DNA of 64,000 bases from Thuidium tamariscinum (lineage: Eukaryota > Streptophyta > Bryopsida > Hypnales > Thuidiaceae): positions 24,928,386 to 24,992,385 of the forward strand of contig OX344752.2 of assembly GCA_947034885.2 (NCBI GenBank). Reading direction: 5' to 3'. Under the pieces are notes generated by a model. The model was not told where the DNA came from, searched no databases, and saw only the letters and a list, made by a program, of their open reading frames with translations. Numbering within the stretch: the first letter of the stretch is position 1; every line of letters begins with the position of its first letter. The translations under genes were made by a program, and so were the position numbers. Shown in pieces: positions 11,186 through 22,014 of the stretch.

Positions 11186-11246
11186 CTCCTGTGGAGTCTT
11201 GGAACTGAATTTTACCACCTCGAGAAACGTCCAAGAAATGTGCCAC

Positions 11247-12570
11247 AAATTTCGTATCTGCATCAAACTCCTCATTATTTTCTAGTAATCCCTTATTTAA
11301 ACATTTATAATCTTCTCAAAAATTGAAGATTGGAAAAAAATCATCATCCAATATTATTTGGAAAATTATTTTAGAATTGATGATGTACAAATCAAAGTTG
11401 TAGACTTTGAATTTGAGATTCCGTTTGCATATTAGTATATTACCTATACCACTATTGTCACCATTCTCTTTTTTTTAAAATAAAAACATATATATAATTA
11501 CCTTTTCATACATTAATGCTGTATTGGATATTTGATCCATTAATACCAATTTTTGAAAGCAAAAATCTACAGTTCAAATTCCAATGTTTGAGCTAAGGAC
11601 TTTCAATTTGTGAACAAATGGATAGTGTAATATAGATAAGACCTAGACATCACGGTAGATGGGGTCTTTGGCTCTTGGTGGATGGAGTCAGGTAAGACAA
11701 GAGCTTACACGGTGAAGGACATCCGGTTAAATAGGTGAGCGGTTTAAGGTGCCTCAGTAATTAAGGTTTTGACAAACAGACAAACATGATTGCGTCAAAT
11801 AAGATTGAAGTGTATAGGGTTGGTATATATGGGGTTGGGGTACAAATACTTTAGGAGGTTTGTTTGGATATAACTAATGTGTTTTACATCCCTTGGGGGC
11901 ATGAGTGCCAGTAGTCATAGTGAAACAAATTTGCCAAAACTTTGCATAGGCAAGTAAAATTTCCAAAAAATTTCATATATGCTCTATATTATGTATTTAT
12001 ATGAGACCCTATGGGTACAATTGTACGAACAGTGGCTAAACATGTGTATTGTAGAGCTAGTGAAGTCAAACATGAATGACTTCGAATTACCTTCTATCCA
12101 ACAATGTCTTTTGTCAAACATAAGTTAGAGGACATTGTGGACTACGTAGTAAAATATTGGCTGTTGTAAATCCTATAGTTCCAACTAATCCTTGAAATTT
12201 TATTTATTTTGCTTATTGCTCATTTTTAGAGTTAGCTTGGTAAAAAACAAAAACAAAAAGTATTAATAAAATGCTTGAAGGGATTCCCTATAACGATGAA
12301 AATTTAGTTAGAATAGACTAAGAGTTGCTCAATATGTACATGTAAAGTTCAAAATCATTCTATTTTGATTAGTCACATGAGTACATGACTACATGACAAG
12401 ATAAAAGTATTGCATTCGAAAGCAAATTCATATATGTGTTGTTGACTTGTTGTGTCTGTCTTCTACATTATTGGATATTCACTTTAATCATTTACATAAT
12501 GATGATATTTGGCATACAAATTTCTTTTTCAATAGAATGTCATGAAATATGAAAATTGCCACTAAACAAT
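11247..12570. other. AT-rich non-coding spacer with a dispersed repeat
   Basis: No coding region. The part around 12210-12320 (GCTTATTGCTCATTTTTAG and a later GGGATTCCCTATA) resembles 31735-31850, so both are copies of an unnamed dispersed repeat. Confidence 0.4.
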
Positions 12571-12622
12571 AAACCCTAAACCCTACGAACCCTACGAACC
12601 CTAAACCCTAAACCCTAAACCC
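12571..12622 (+). repeat. Interstitial telomere-type repeat (CCCTAAA)n
   Basis: Seven units of CCCTAAA type, two of them altered to CCCTACGAA. It lies inside the giant hAT, so it is interstitial. This is the Arabidopsis-type plant telomere motif. Confidence 0.9.
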
Positions 12623-12852
12623 TTGACCTTGAGAAAGTCTCAGAAATATAAAAAAATTGCACATATTACCATTGCTTGCTTTAAATTCCTTCTATAATTT
12701 TACAAGAACTAAATTTAAATAACTTGAACATTGGATCCCTATCCTGAATTAGTGAATTCCTCATTGCGCGCTGTTTGCTTTGCTGGCGGACTTCGAATCC
12801 GAGGACACACGCACAGGAGAATCCCAGGCTTAAACGCGAGTTTACAGAGCCA

Positions 12853-13105
12853 TCGGACGCGCGGACGGCACCGGCGGACGCGCGGACGGCGCACGGCGCC
12901 TCCGCACCTGCGGACGGCAACTGCGGACGGCGGACTAGGTTTGGGCGTGCGGACGGGAGCTTGGCGGCGCTTCTAGGGTCGAGAGCGGACGGCGGCGGAC
13001 TGTCCGCCCTCGTGGCCGCTTCGCGTCGTTCGGGCGGACGGTCGGTGCCGACCCCAGTTAGGTTCGGGGTCGGACGGGTATAAGGGCGGACGGCGGACGG
13101 ATTTC
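12853..13105 (+). promoter_or_regulatory. GGACGG island 3 with GTATAAG box, upstream of the RING gene
   Basis: GCGGACGGCG-type units on the coding strand form a GC-rich block. The box GTATAAG is at 13078-13084, 160 bases before the ATG at 13244, and one more GGCGGACGGCGG follows it. Confidence 0.7.
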
Positions 13106-13243
13106 TTTCACTCCTCTCCATTATTGGGTTCAACCTTGTCGGATGTTCTACTATGGCTTCATTGTGCCAGTTGTATCCTACGAGGTGGAGAGTTGGGTGA
13201 TCAAACTGATTTTTCATTTCCCGACAGTGGTGGACTCAAAGTC

Positions 13244-16200
13244 ATGGCAAGTGAGGGTGAAGAACGTGGTGGGGGAATAAATCCAGCGGGTGGTGACAAT
13301 CGAAGGCATAAGCCAAAGGGCGCCAGTCACGAATTACATTATGAGATTTTGGATGACCCAAACATCAAAGCGGAAAACGGATGGGAGGATGAGGCAGCAC
13401 CGTATTGGTCTTCAAAAATGTGCAAAAAATACGTGAAAATGTATCACATTGACAAGTTGTGGCCTAGGGAGGCCCATGAACTTCATACACGTGGATTTTT
13501 TTGCAAACCCACCAACTGCAACAACGCGCATTTTGTGCATCGCGCTTTGGAGGTTTGGCGGGCCCTCTTTGGAAAGAAAGCAATGAGTAAAGGGTACATA
13601 AACTACAGCTTGGCTTCTATGGTGTATGCAGAATTGATATTGGAACGCAAGGTGGATTGGAGCACGTATCCGACGACAGCACAAACTCCATTTGTACAAG
13701 AAATGAATAGAAAAGACATTCCCGATTTGTACAATCCTCAAGGAGGGCCAAGTGAGGTACCGAAGCCCAAAAGAGTATTAAAAAATACTAGAAAAATTGA
13801 AACAAAAGTCTCAGAGGTACCAAGTGATGGACCACGCTTGCAGCCTAGTGAGCCTACACACACTTTGAGGACAATGGAAGATACTGAAGGTGAAGGTGTG
13901 GAAGGAGAAGTGTTTGCAACTCCTCCTACAGATTTAATATGCACACCAAATATTACGACGGTGGCTGAACAGGGCATTCTTGAAGATATTCAGAGTGGGA
14001 AGAAAGAAGGTGGGCCCCCATTGGCTCGATGTGAAGGTACTGAAGATACGGAAGAGGTAGCCGAGGGAGAAGTTGCTGAGGCCAATGCTACAATTCATGA
14101 TATTATTGACAGTAATGCTCTCGACATCTTCGGGCTAAACCCTAAACCATCATGTTTGAGCAAACCAAGCGTTTCCAGCCCCGTACAGAGCGCCAGAATT
14201 GAAGCAGCTACCGCCAAAAAAAATGGAGAGGCGTCTCAGGGAAAAGGAAAAGAAGTAGTCATCGATGTTGAAGTCATCCCCAGCCAATACCCGCATTTGT
14301 CCACATTGAACACATCACAATTGGAGGCTCTTTCGAACATGCCGAATGCCGCAGAGCTGGAACGGGTGTTGGAGGGTTCAGTTATATTTGAGTCTCACCT
14401 TCTTGACCTAAACCGGTCAAAAGAGACAAGTGAGGCCACCACAAGCATTGCAACCCAAGGTGAAGCCAATCGTCACAGTTGGGCAACTATTGCTGAAATC
14501 CAAGTGACATTGGCAACTCTAGGTCGATTTGTAACTGAAGTATCTCCGCAACTTACAGAGGTGGCACAGGAGTTTGCAAAATTGTCACCTGAATTGTTGG
14601 CAAGTGCATTGACGTTTCATAAGTTCACCGAGTCCTTGTTACCGTTTTTGGACGAGCGCTTCGAGGACAAGCGCCAATTGGTGGCCTTCTTGGAAGAGAA
14701 TACAAAACTGCTGGCCTTGCAGAAAGAATTGAAGGGAACCTCAAACGAAATGGTAGAGCAATTGAGGACTTCTAAGAATACGGCACAATTTCAAGTTGCA
14801 ACTGTGAAATGGCAAAGTGATCGTATTAAAGATTTGGAGTCAGAAGTTGAGAAATTGAAGGACGTGATCAAAAAAGGTGAGTTCACCGAAGCTAAGGAAG
14901 GAGATGGAGCTAAGCATTTTAGTGGCGATGAGAAAAAAAAGATACATGAAGTGACACCTCTAATGGCCATTGAAAATCGCAAAACTTCATTTCAAGATGC
15001 TCCCATTCAAACAGAATGCCATGAAGTTGATGAATTGAAGCAGAAAGTGGAGAAGCTCACCGAAGAAAACGCGTCTTTGCAGAGTGAATTGCAACGACTA
15101 GAGCATGTTCTTCGATTGGATGACTCCCTTCCAAAGAGTACCAAAGACGATCGATGGTTGGCATGGATTCAAAAACTAGAAGACAAACCAACTGTAGTTT
15201 CGCGAGCAATGAAAGGGCTTCTCAAATTGGCTGGAAAATCGGATGAGCAACAGCAAATAGTAGAATCTTCACTGATGAGTATGAGGAAGAGGTTTGAAAC
15301 ACATCCGAAGGGGACTACAGAAATCACATGTTGGGGAGACATGGACGCGATGTTCGAGCGGTTGAACCACACAAAGAAAGAAGAATCACCCCACATCAAT
15401 TGGGCCTTGGAGGTAGAAGAAGGTTGGGTTTCGTACAACACTCTTTCGGCACACATCAAGGACAATGAGAAGACAGTGGTGCATGCTTCTCACACTTCTC
15501 GAGGGATCTTGGAAGGTAAATGCAGCATTTGTCAAGGTCCATTTGGTCCCGAGGGAGCCCTAACTATGGGCCAATGTCGTCACACTTTCCATGTGACGTG
15601 CATAATCAAAGCCTCACTCGTTCGCTCGGTTTGTCCGGAGTGTCGTTCTCCTTTGAGTTCAAGGTTTTACGAAATGGTTGGGACCTTGGAATGTATGCCC
15701 CCTAGTCACGAATACAATCGATGGACCCTTCCACTTGATCAAGCCCCGTTTTACTTCCAAAATTATATGCATTGGGGAAAACCTCTCACGTGGGATTCAT
15801 TGGAAGAGAAGCATGGGTTGTACGAAGAGGCAATGGTGCCGCTAGATCCCTTTGTGTGGATGACCCAAGATCGACACGTGGAATTGCGAGCAAGGGGTAT
15901 TGAAGATCCCGAAGCTCGCGAATTGTTTTGTCGCGGCATGGGTGGGCATTGGAGCATAGACCATCACAAGTTCTTTCGATTTCCAGAGAAGGAAGTGAAC
16001 AAAGGACCAGATGGCAATTGGGTGGATGTGGAGCATACAAAAGAGTTGCAAGAGCGATACGGGGCGTACAATCACACATTGATAGGGAGGGCCCTCTTCC
16101 TGTCAAAGTTGGAAGAAGCTGCGCAGGTTCGAGCTCTTGTAGAGTTAGACGAGGATTCCAACTCCTCACAGTCAATTGTGGAAGTGGCAGGGGCTTTTGA

Positions 16201-16561
16201 CAGGAGGATGAGCGAGGCCATAATGTCTTTTCGAAAATTTTTAGTGGGAGGAGATGGCCCCGGCCCGCACTGGTTTTCCGTTGGAGATGTCAATGTAACA
16301 CTGAACTTAATGGTAGCTTCAGTAGATGATGCCTTGGAAGCATTAAAGGCACATGAAGTGGATCTGCCTCAGAAGCGAAAGAATAAGCGGAGGGTGGAAG
16401 ATGAGGATGACTTCTCTCCAGAAACAAAAAGACAATTCAGTGCTGTTGATATGGCAGTGGCTTCGAGAGGGTCCACTGGTGACGGAAGCCCCGGTCCTCA
16501 CACTCGCCGTACAAGTGCAAGACTTAGGGATAGAGAGGGTCCATCTCGTGTTACACCGTAG
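13244..16561 (+). CDS. hAT cargo protein C: large coiled-coil RING-H2 protein
   Basis: An uninterrupted 1105-residue protein begins at ATG 13244; the frame is open further upstream but only from a TTG at 13124. Residues ~55-155 repeat the N-terminal domain of protein A (MCKKYVKMYHIDKLW, HFVHR, NYSLASMVYAELI, VDWST). A long acidic, low-complexity stretch follows, then coiled coils at about 480-550 and 590-635. A RING-H2 finger starts at Cys ~760: C-x2-C-x13-C-x-H-x2-H-x2-C-x10-C-x2-C. This pattern marks E3 ubiquitin ligases. The C-terminus has a basic QKRKNKRR cluster (~1042), a likely nuclear signal. It probably recruits ubiquitin machinery in the nucleus; the target is unknown and could be the transposase or a host factor. 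Upstream are island 3 and a GTATAAG box. Confidence 0.8.
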   Translation: MASEGEERGGGINPAGGDNRRHKPKGASHELHYEILDDPNIKAENGWEDEAAPYWSSKMCKKYVKMYHIDKLWPREAHELHTRGFFCKPTNCNNAHFVHRALEVWRALFGKKAMSKGYINYSLASMVYAELILERKVDWSTYPTTAQTPFVQEMNRKDIPDLYNPQGGPSEVPKPKRVLKNTRKIETKVSEVPSDGPRLQPSEPTHTLRTMEDTEGEGVEGEVFATPPTDLICTPNITTVAEQGILEDIQSGKKEGGPPLARCEGTEDTEEVAEGEVAEANATIHDIIDSNALDIFGLNPKPSCLSKPSVSSPVQSARIEAATAKKNGEASQGKGKEVVIDVEVIPSQYPHLSTLNTSQLEALSNMPNAAELERVLEGSVIFESHLLDLNRSKETSEATTSIATQGEANRHSWATIAEIQVTLATLGRFVTEVSPQLTEVAQEFAKLSPELLASALTFHKFTESLLPFLDERFEDKRQLVAFLEENTKLLALQKELKGTSNEMVEQLRTSKNTAQFQVATVKWQSDRIKDLESEVEKLKDVIKKGEFTEAKEGDGAKHFSGDEKKKIHEVTPLMAIENRKTSFQDAPIQTECHEVDELKQKVEKLTEENASLQSELQRLEHVLRLDDSLPKSTKDDRWLAWIQKLEDKPTVVSRAMKGLLKLAGKSDEQQQIVESSLMSMRKRFETHPKGTTEITCWGDMDAMFERLNHTKKEESPHINWALEVEEGWVSYNTLSAHIKDNEKTVVHASHTSRGILEGKCSICQGPFGPEGALTMGQCRHTFHVTCIIKASLVRSVCPECRSPLSSRFYEMVGTLECMPPSHEYNRWTLPLDQAPFYFQNYMHWGKPLTWDSLEEKHGLYEEAMVPLDPFVWMTQDRHVELRARGIEDPEARELFCRGMGGHWSIDHHKFFRFPEKEVNKGPDGNWVDVEHTKELQERYGAYNHTLIGRALFLSKLEEAAQVRALVELDEDSNSSQSIVEVAGAFDRRMSEAIMSFRKFLVGGDGPGPHWFSVGDVNVTLNLMVASVDDALEALKAHEVDLPQKRKNKRRVEDEDDFSPETKRQFSAVDMAVASRGSTGDGSPGPHTRRTSARLRDREGPSRVTP

Positions 16562-17136
16562 GGTATTCGTGAAAAGATTTAGTAGAAGTGGATCTTTTAT
16601 TAGCTGTTAGATATTATATTACGGAGGACTTGTTTTAACTTTGAATCTTTCGGAGATTCATTGCAAATCATTCATAGTAGCTATAGTATGGTTTGTATTT
16701 TTTTTATCAATACAAAAATAAGTGTAAAATACAGAGTTGCAAATGTGTATATATATTCAAGAGTTTTATTTTAGTTGAAGTCTGACATGTACCATCATAT
16801 GATCAATTGATCATATATGAAGATGTTTTTGTTTGATGATGCAAAAGGCTAATTTTAATTCTAGAAGAGAATGGGATATGTGAATGAAGGTAGGAGCCAT
16901 GCAGGAAAAAAAATAAAATTACTATGTTCACTGTAGAACTTCATAAATTCATTTTTGATCATTCCATATTTTTTTCCAAATGCTTTTTTAATTACCATGA
17001 TCTTGAAGAGTTTAAAGAAACCAAGTTCAATTTAGTCTACAAGAAAGTCTTTTGTGATTTGTTGTCTCTAAAACAAAGTTTAAGATGTTTGAAGTCCAGT
17101 TGTAAATTTGTAATAACAATTTAAGTATAATTGAAA
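16562..17136. other. 3' flank of the RING gene, AT-rich, non-coding
   Basis: It contains the likely 3' UTR and otherwise nothing recognisable. Confidence 0.4.
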
Positions 17137-18020
17137 GCCCTTAAAGACCCAACTGGGTTTTTTGGAACATAGGAATATCGAACAACTCATTATGAATGGT
17201 TGTTTTTTTGGGTTTTTCTTTCAGATTTTCACAGAAGTTGTATCCAATGTGGTGGAAATTTCATGAAGTTTGACCCTAATATGAGCATTCAAAGTTGGAA
17301 AACAATGTTTTTTTGAACTTGAGTTTGCAAATGCAAATGACTTTGTCCTCCATTTCTGTAATTTTTTTGCACTACAGACCTTGAATTTAAACTTTTTTCT
17401 ATTGAGAAATTGAGGTAACAACTCAGGAAAACAAATTCAGCAACAAAAGTGTGTTTTTTCATTCTTTAAAAAATTGTCAAGTACATGTAGGTCCAAGATT
17501 GAAAGAGAAAGTAAATTGCAAAGATCTCATACATTGAATTGAAACACTATAATCTGAATGGTGAAATTGTTTTGGCAAGCAAAAACAACCTTGCCCAACA
17601 ATTTTTTATTGAAAATTGTGGAAATTGCATTCACAAGTGAATCCTAAATTTTTTTAAAAAAAAACATGCTTACATTGTCTAAAAAACAAGATTGTTCATG
17701 ACTTTCACATCACTAATCCAAATTGAATGAATCAAAGCTTCACTTGTAGTCTTGTAGACAAAAATAAAATCAATTAGAAAAAAAAATTATTTTTTTAATT
17801 CTGAAGTTTTTGATGATTTTTTTCTTCCCGGCGACATGAAAATGATATTGAAGATGGCATAACTTTTGCTCACGGTCACCAATTGGAAAAGAATAATATT
17901 CCCACAGAGCTAATCAAGTTTTCTATCTGAGTTATGTGAAAATTTCTAGCGAATTCGTTCAAAATTGAAGTGACAAGTAACTGCCCAAATTCTTGAAGTC
18001 CCCCAAGTGCACTCTTGGTC
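17137..18020. mobile_element. Probable copy of the CCCCTAAAG inverted-repeat family
   Basis: The interior (17240-17560) is closely related to 3560-3870: TTTCATGAAGTTTGACC, ATGAGCATTCAAAGTTGG, GTAGGTCCAAGATTGAA. The ends CCCTTAAAGACC (17137) and, on the other strand, CCCAAAGGACCAAGAG (~18027) are diverged. No target duplication is clear. It abuts island 4, directly upstream of the transposase gene. Confidence 0.55.
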
Positions 18021-18029
18021 CTTTGGGAT

Positions 18030-18289
18030 GTAGGCCGTCCGATGTAGGCCGTCCGCCTCGTGGGGCCGTCCGATCGGGGTCCGTCCGCCTCGTGGTAGCT
18101 GTCCGCTAGACCCGTCCGCCTCTTGGTGGGCATCCGAGGGGGGTCCGTCCGCGACCGCTCGCCGTCCGCCGTCCGCCGATCGGAGTACCCTGTCGGGCCG
18201 TCCGCAGTTCCGTCCGCAGTGTCAATCGGGATTGTCTCCCGTCCGTTGCAACAGTCACGAAGAGCAACCTTAGAACTAAGGAGTATAAG
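18030..18289 (+). promoter_or_regulatory. GGACGG island 4 with GTATAAG box, upstream of the hAT transposase
   Basis: The repeat units read GTCCGCC/GCCGTCCG on the coding strand here, opposite to islands 2 and 3 relative to their genes. GTATAAG lies at 18283-18289, 258 bases before the ATG at 18547. A short upstream ORF starts at ATG 18389. Confidence 0.65.
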
Positions 18290-18546
18290 TTTCCAGAAAT
18301 TGTCATTCGCAAGCACTCCTGTAAAGCTGAATGCTAAGATTTCCAAGGGCTAGGCGCTGCAATTTCGGTTGTGTCCCTTGCTTGGTAATGCATAGTTCAG
18401 TGGTCAGGGGGGCTTTGGTTTCCAAGGCTTCTTTCAAACTATATCGGTTACTTTATTGACGATTTTTATTCCTGCGGAGATCTTCACCCTTTTTGTGGTT
18501 ACACTCGGAATTTGAAGTTCCAAAGACGCACTTAAAATTCATCATT

Positions 18547-21500
18547 ATGAGCAAGGATTGGTCTTCTTGGTATGGCGCCCCTTCAGTTGGGAAGGTACAA
18601 TGCAAAGCCTGCAACCTAGTGTTTGCCAAAAAAACATGCCGTATGTTTAGCCATCTTGGTTATGAAGGTGCATCGGGGTCTCGTGATCGAGGAATCAGTC
18701 TATGTCCACGACTCACATCCCAAGTTCAGAAGCTATTTCGTCAATGCAAGGGGATAATCCCACGAAGAGGTGAAAACGAGAATTTGGGTGGAAACGGGAC
18801 ATTGGAGGCCACGGTTGAAAATGATGCAGGAAATGAGAGACCTTCGACATCGCCAATACGTCTTACACCGGAAGATTCTTGTACAATACCAAAAGAGACC
18901 CTAAACCGCGTGTCTTCTGGAGCACTTGCCAGTACTCAAGCATCAGATGAAGGAGACACAGGGGTAGGATCAACTAGTAGGCCTTTGGTGCAGCGGCGGA
19001 TAGGAGATGGCTTCGAAGAAGCGAGTAGACGGAAATTGCATGCAGTGTGGGCTAATTTTTTTAATGCTGTGAACATACCATTTTCGGTGGCACGGAATGC
19101 AGCATTTAAAGAAGCGGTGAAGAAAACGGCTGAGTTTCACAAACCCTATACCCCACCGTCATACCATGAATTACGACATAAGTTGCTTGATCAAGCGAAG
19201 GCAGACATTAAAGTGAATATGAAGAAGCGAACAGAAGACAGCATCAGGAAGTTTGGAGCAACATTGTCTATTGATGGGTGGACTTCGGCGGCAAATCGTC
19301 CTTTGGTAAATGCAATGCTCGTGTCTTCTGCGGGCGAGCAATTCCTAGGATCGGAGGATACAACAGGAAAAGAGAAGAATGCCGCCTATTTAGCCTCTAT
19401 ATTGGAAAAATTCATAGAAGAAGTGGGTCCTCACAAAATAGTACAAATAAGCGCAGATAATGCGCCTGTGAATGAAGCCGCATTCAACTTGATATCTCCG
19501 AAGTACCCTCATATATTTTACCAGGGTTGCGTGGTCCATGCCCTGAATTTGTTATTGAAAGATTGGGGCAACGAACGGTGGATTGAGGAGGTCGTGGGCA
19601 ATGCCCGTAACGTAGTGAAATTCTTCAAAAAGAGGCACATGCCTCTTGCAATATTTCGAAGGTACTCACCGGACTGCATGTTGTTGATGGCGGTGGAAAC
19701 TCGGTTTGCTTCCAATTACAACATGGTGGACCGTATGTTGAAGGTGAAGGGGAAGTTACAGCAAACGGTGACGGACCCACAGTGGGAACAATACGTGAAA
19801 ACATTGGGGCGGAATACTCATCCTCGCAATGTGAGCCGAAGGGTGAAGGACATCATTTTGAACGAGCATTTTTGGCGGCGTTGTCAAAATTTCAAGGATT
19901 TATTGGCTCCGGTGGTACATGGTCTACGCGATTTGGATGCAAAAAGGCCATGTATGGGGAAGGTGCTACATATCATGAAGAAAATACAGAAGCACGTTTT
20001 GTCGTTGGACGAAGCACCTTTTAGTTTGTCCTTGGATTTAGCCATCCATCTACAAGAAGCCTTTCATGAACGGCGAGCGATGGTAGAGACAGATCTACAT
20101 TATGCAGGGGCTTTGTTGAATCCCTATCTTCTTCACGACAAAGAGCTTGCTGATGATCAAGATGCAATGGATGCATGCAAGCGTGTTTTAACGAAAGTAT
20201 GTACCACAGAACAGCATGCCGCTGTTGTGAAGGAATTTGTAGCCTTTCGACATAGGGAACCCCCTTTCCACAAAATGTTGGACCCCAACGAACAACAATT
20301 GTCAGCACATGCTTGGTGGGATTTTGAGGGCGCGTGCGGGAAGTTCATTGCTCCAATTGCCAAGCGTATTTTGGCCCAATCGGTATCTTCCTCTTCGTGT
20401 GAACGAAATTGGAGTAGCTATTCATTTGTTCACAACAAATCTCGAAACAAGTTGACGCCACAGAGAGCACAAGATTTGGTGTATGTGTACACCAATACTA
20501 AAGTGCTTTCCGCATCTCAAGAAAATGATGAGAAGAAGTGGTACGAAGAGCAATTCGAGAGTGTGGATATGGAAGAGTCCATGTCAGAGGATGAAGGTGG
20601 TGAAGATCATGGCGATGGTGAAGAGAGAGATCCCCTATTTGATGATGAATATGATGCGGAATACAATGTGACTAGTTTGGTTGATGAACCATCCCAAAAC
20701 CCTCATCATAATGATGAAGACTTTCAAGACAATCCATTGGATGTCTTCAATTTTGAAGAGGACGAGGAGAATTACGACTATGATGAGGGTGTCCCATCAG
20801 AAGCTAAATTTGTGGATGGAACTACAGTATTGAGTAGTGAGAATGTTCGAGCACATAGCTGGGACACTAATGTGGCAATGGAAGAGAGAAATGGGGCAAC
20901 GATGAACATCGGTGGGACTTCGACCCCGGATGAATTGATTCCAATTTCTAAATGTCCATCGCCAGTAGGGGTCGAAGCAAAAGAACTTGGAAAACAGAAC
21001 GACTTGGGAGACAGTGGAGTGAAGGTGGACAAAAATGTTGGTGATATAAGTGTTGCATTCGTTGAAGTATTGGCGTGTAAGAAAAGTTGTCTTGCAAGTA
21101 CCGAGAAAGGTAAAGCACGGGGAGTAGCAACATATGTAGATGCAGGTATGATGGAGTCTGGGAGCCCCATGTCATTTGATGTTGGCAAAGGCAAGAAGCC
21201 CCTCGTACGAGATCCAACCCTACCCCCACGTAGCGGTCCTCCACGCATACTATTCAAAAACGGCAATGCAAGTTTAGGTGGTCTCGGTAGTTTATGCAAC
21301 GGAAATAAGGATCCAGAAGAAGATGAGACATTGGAGTCTATGTTTGGTCGACCTTGGGTGAAGTCATCGGATCGATCACTCTCTTTTGGCGCAAATGAGA
21401 TCATCATTCCAAGCGGATCAAAAGCAAGACAACCAGCAATGAAAGAGTCCAAGAAAGCTAGAACTAAAAGAATACTGGAGGCCTTTTCAAAATCACCATC

Positions 21501-21816
21501 GAAGCGGCAAAGTCTAGGTCGAACCCCCCTTGATGTATGTGAACCTTTCTCACAAAGCAAAGTGAAACCGGTTAATGGTCTTGAACAAGGGATTGGGAAG
21601 TCTACACTAGGAGGTAGAGACATGGTGAAAGAAAAAAAGAAGGGTAGACGCAAGAAATCGCTTGCATCAAAGCAAGTATCCGGAAGAAAAGAGCGAGCTC
21701 TACAGTCTTCATCCGATAGTATGGATAGCACAAGTAATGAAGAAGACTCGGAATGGGATTCAAGAGGTCATAGTAGTGGAGCTGAGGTGAGAGGAGACGT
21801 TGATTACAAGCCTTAG
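18547..21816 (+). CDS. hAT-family transposase of the giant element
   Basis: An uninterrupted 1089-residue protein starts at ATG 18547 (the frame opens earlier at a TTG, 18493). Order: BED-like zinc finger (KVQCKACNLVF...HLGYEG, about 17-60); DUF659/RNase-H part with Asp ~243 in LSIDGWTSA and Asp ~304 in ISADNAPVN; QGCVVHALNLLLKDWG; and the hAT dimerisation region with HAWWDFEG (~588) and SSCERNWSSYSF (Glu ~618). These are the DDE-type residues of hAT enzymes, so it should cut and paste with an 8-bp duplication, as seen at the element's ends. An extra ~430-residue tail is acidic, then Lys/Arg-rich (KEKKKGRRKKS), and is unusual for the family. No stops or shifts: the copy looks active. It is convergent with the SUVH fragment. 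Confidence 0.92.
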   Translation: MSKDWSSWYGAPSVGKVQCKACNLVFAKKTCRMFSHLGYEGASGSRDRGISLCPRLTSQVQKLFRQCKGIIPRRGENENLGGNGTLEATVENDAGNERPSTSPIRLTPEDSCTIPKETLNRVSSGALASTQASDEGDTGVGSTSRPLVQRRIGDGFEEASRRKLHAVWANFFNAVNIPFSVARNAAFKEAVKKTAEFHKPYTPPSYHELRHKLLDQAKADIKVNMKKRTEDSIRKFGATLSIDGWTSAANRPLVNAMLVSSAGEQFLGSEDTTGKEKNAAYLASILEKFIEEVGPHKIVQISADNAPVNEAAFNLISPKYPHIFYQGCVVHALNLLLKDWGNERWIEEVVGNARNVVKFFKKRHMPLAIFRRYSPDCMLLMAVETRFASNYNMVDRMLKVKGKLQQTVTDPQWEQYVKTLGRNTHPRNVSRRVKDIILNEHFWRRCQNFKDLLAPVVHGLRDLDAKRPCMGKVLHIMKKIQKHVLSLDEAPFSLSLDLAIHLQEAFHERRAMVETDLHYAGALLNPYLLHDKELADDQDAMDACKRVLTKVCTTEQHAAVVKEFVAFRHREPPFHKMLDPNEQQLSAHAWWDFEGACGKFIAPIAKRILAQSVSSSSCERNWSSYSFVHNKSRNKLTPQRAQDLVYVYTNTKVLSASQENDEKKWYEEQFESVDMEESMSEDEGGEDHGDGEERDPLFDDEYDAEYNVTSLVDEPSQNPHHNDEDFQDNPLDVFNFEEDEENYDYDEGVPSEAKFVDGTTVLSSENVRAHSWDTNVAMEERNGATMNIGGTSTPDELIPISKCPSPVGVEAKELGKQNDLGDSGVKVDKNVGDISVAFVEVLACKKSCLASTEKGKARGVATYVDAGMMESGSPMSFDVGKGKKPLVRDPTLPPRSGPPRILFKNGNASLGGLGSLCNGNKDPEEDETLESMFGRPWVKSSDRSLSFGANEIIIPSGSKARQPAMKESKKARTKRILEAFSKSPSKRQSLGRTPLDVCEPFSQSKVKPVNGLEQGIGKSTLGGRDMVKEKKKGRRKKSLASKQVSGRKERALQSSSDSMDSTSNEEDSEWDSRGHSSGAEVRGDVDYKP

Positions 21817-22014
21817 AAATTCAAGGAATGTAGACTTAGGTGTTTAGATATTCATGGTACATGGAGCTTGTAATGGAAATGGTTTGTTTGAACCTTTGAA
21901 AGTAATACAAGTTTTCATGCGCATATTAGAAACGTCACTATGATTTATTGATTTTTGATTTCTTGGTTTCATGGTATTTAAAAATAATGAACAAAAATTA
22001 AATTGTGACAATGT

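Noticed and set aside
12571-12622. Possible chromosome end
   Set aside because: The telomere-type tract is short and embedded within the transposon with normal sequence on both sides.
13124-13243. Upstream extension of the RING protein from a TTG codon
   Set aside because: Not an ATG; the first in-frame ATG at 13244 fits the distance from the GTATAAG box seen in the other genes.
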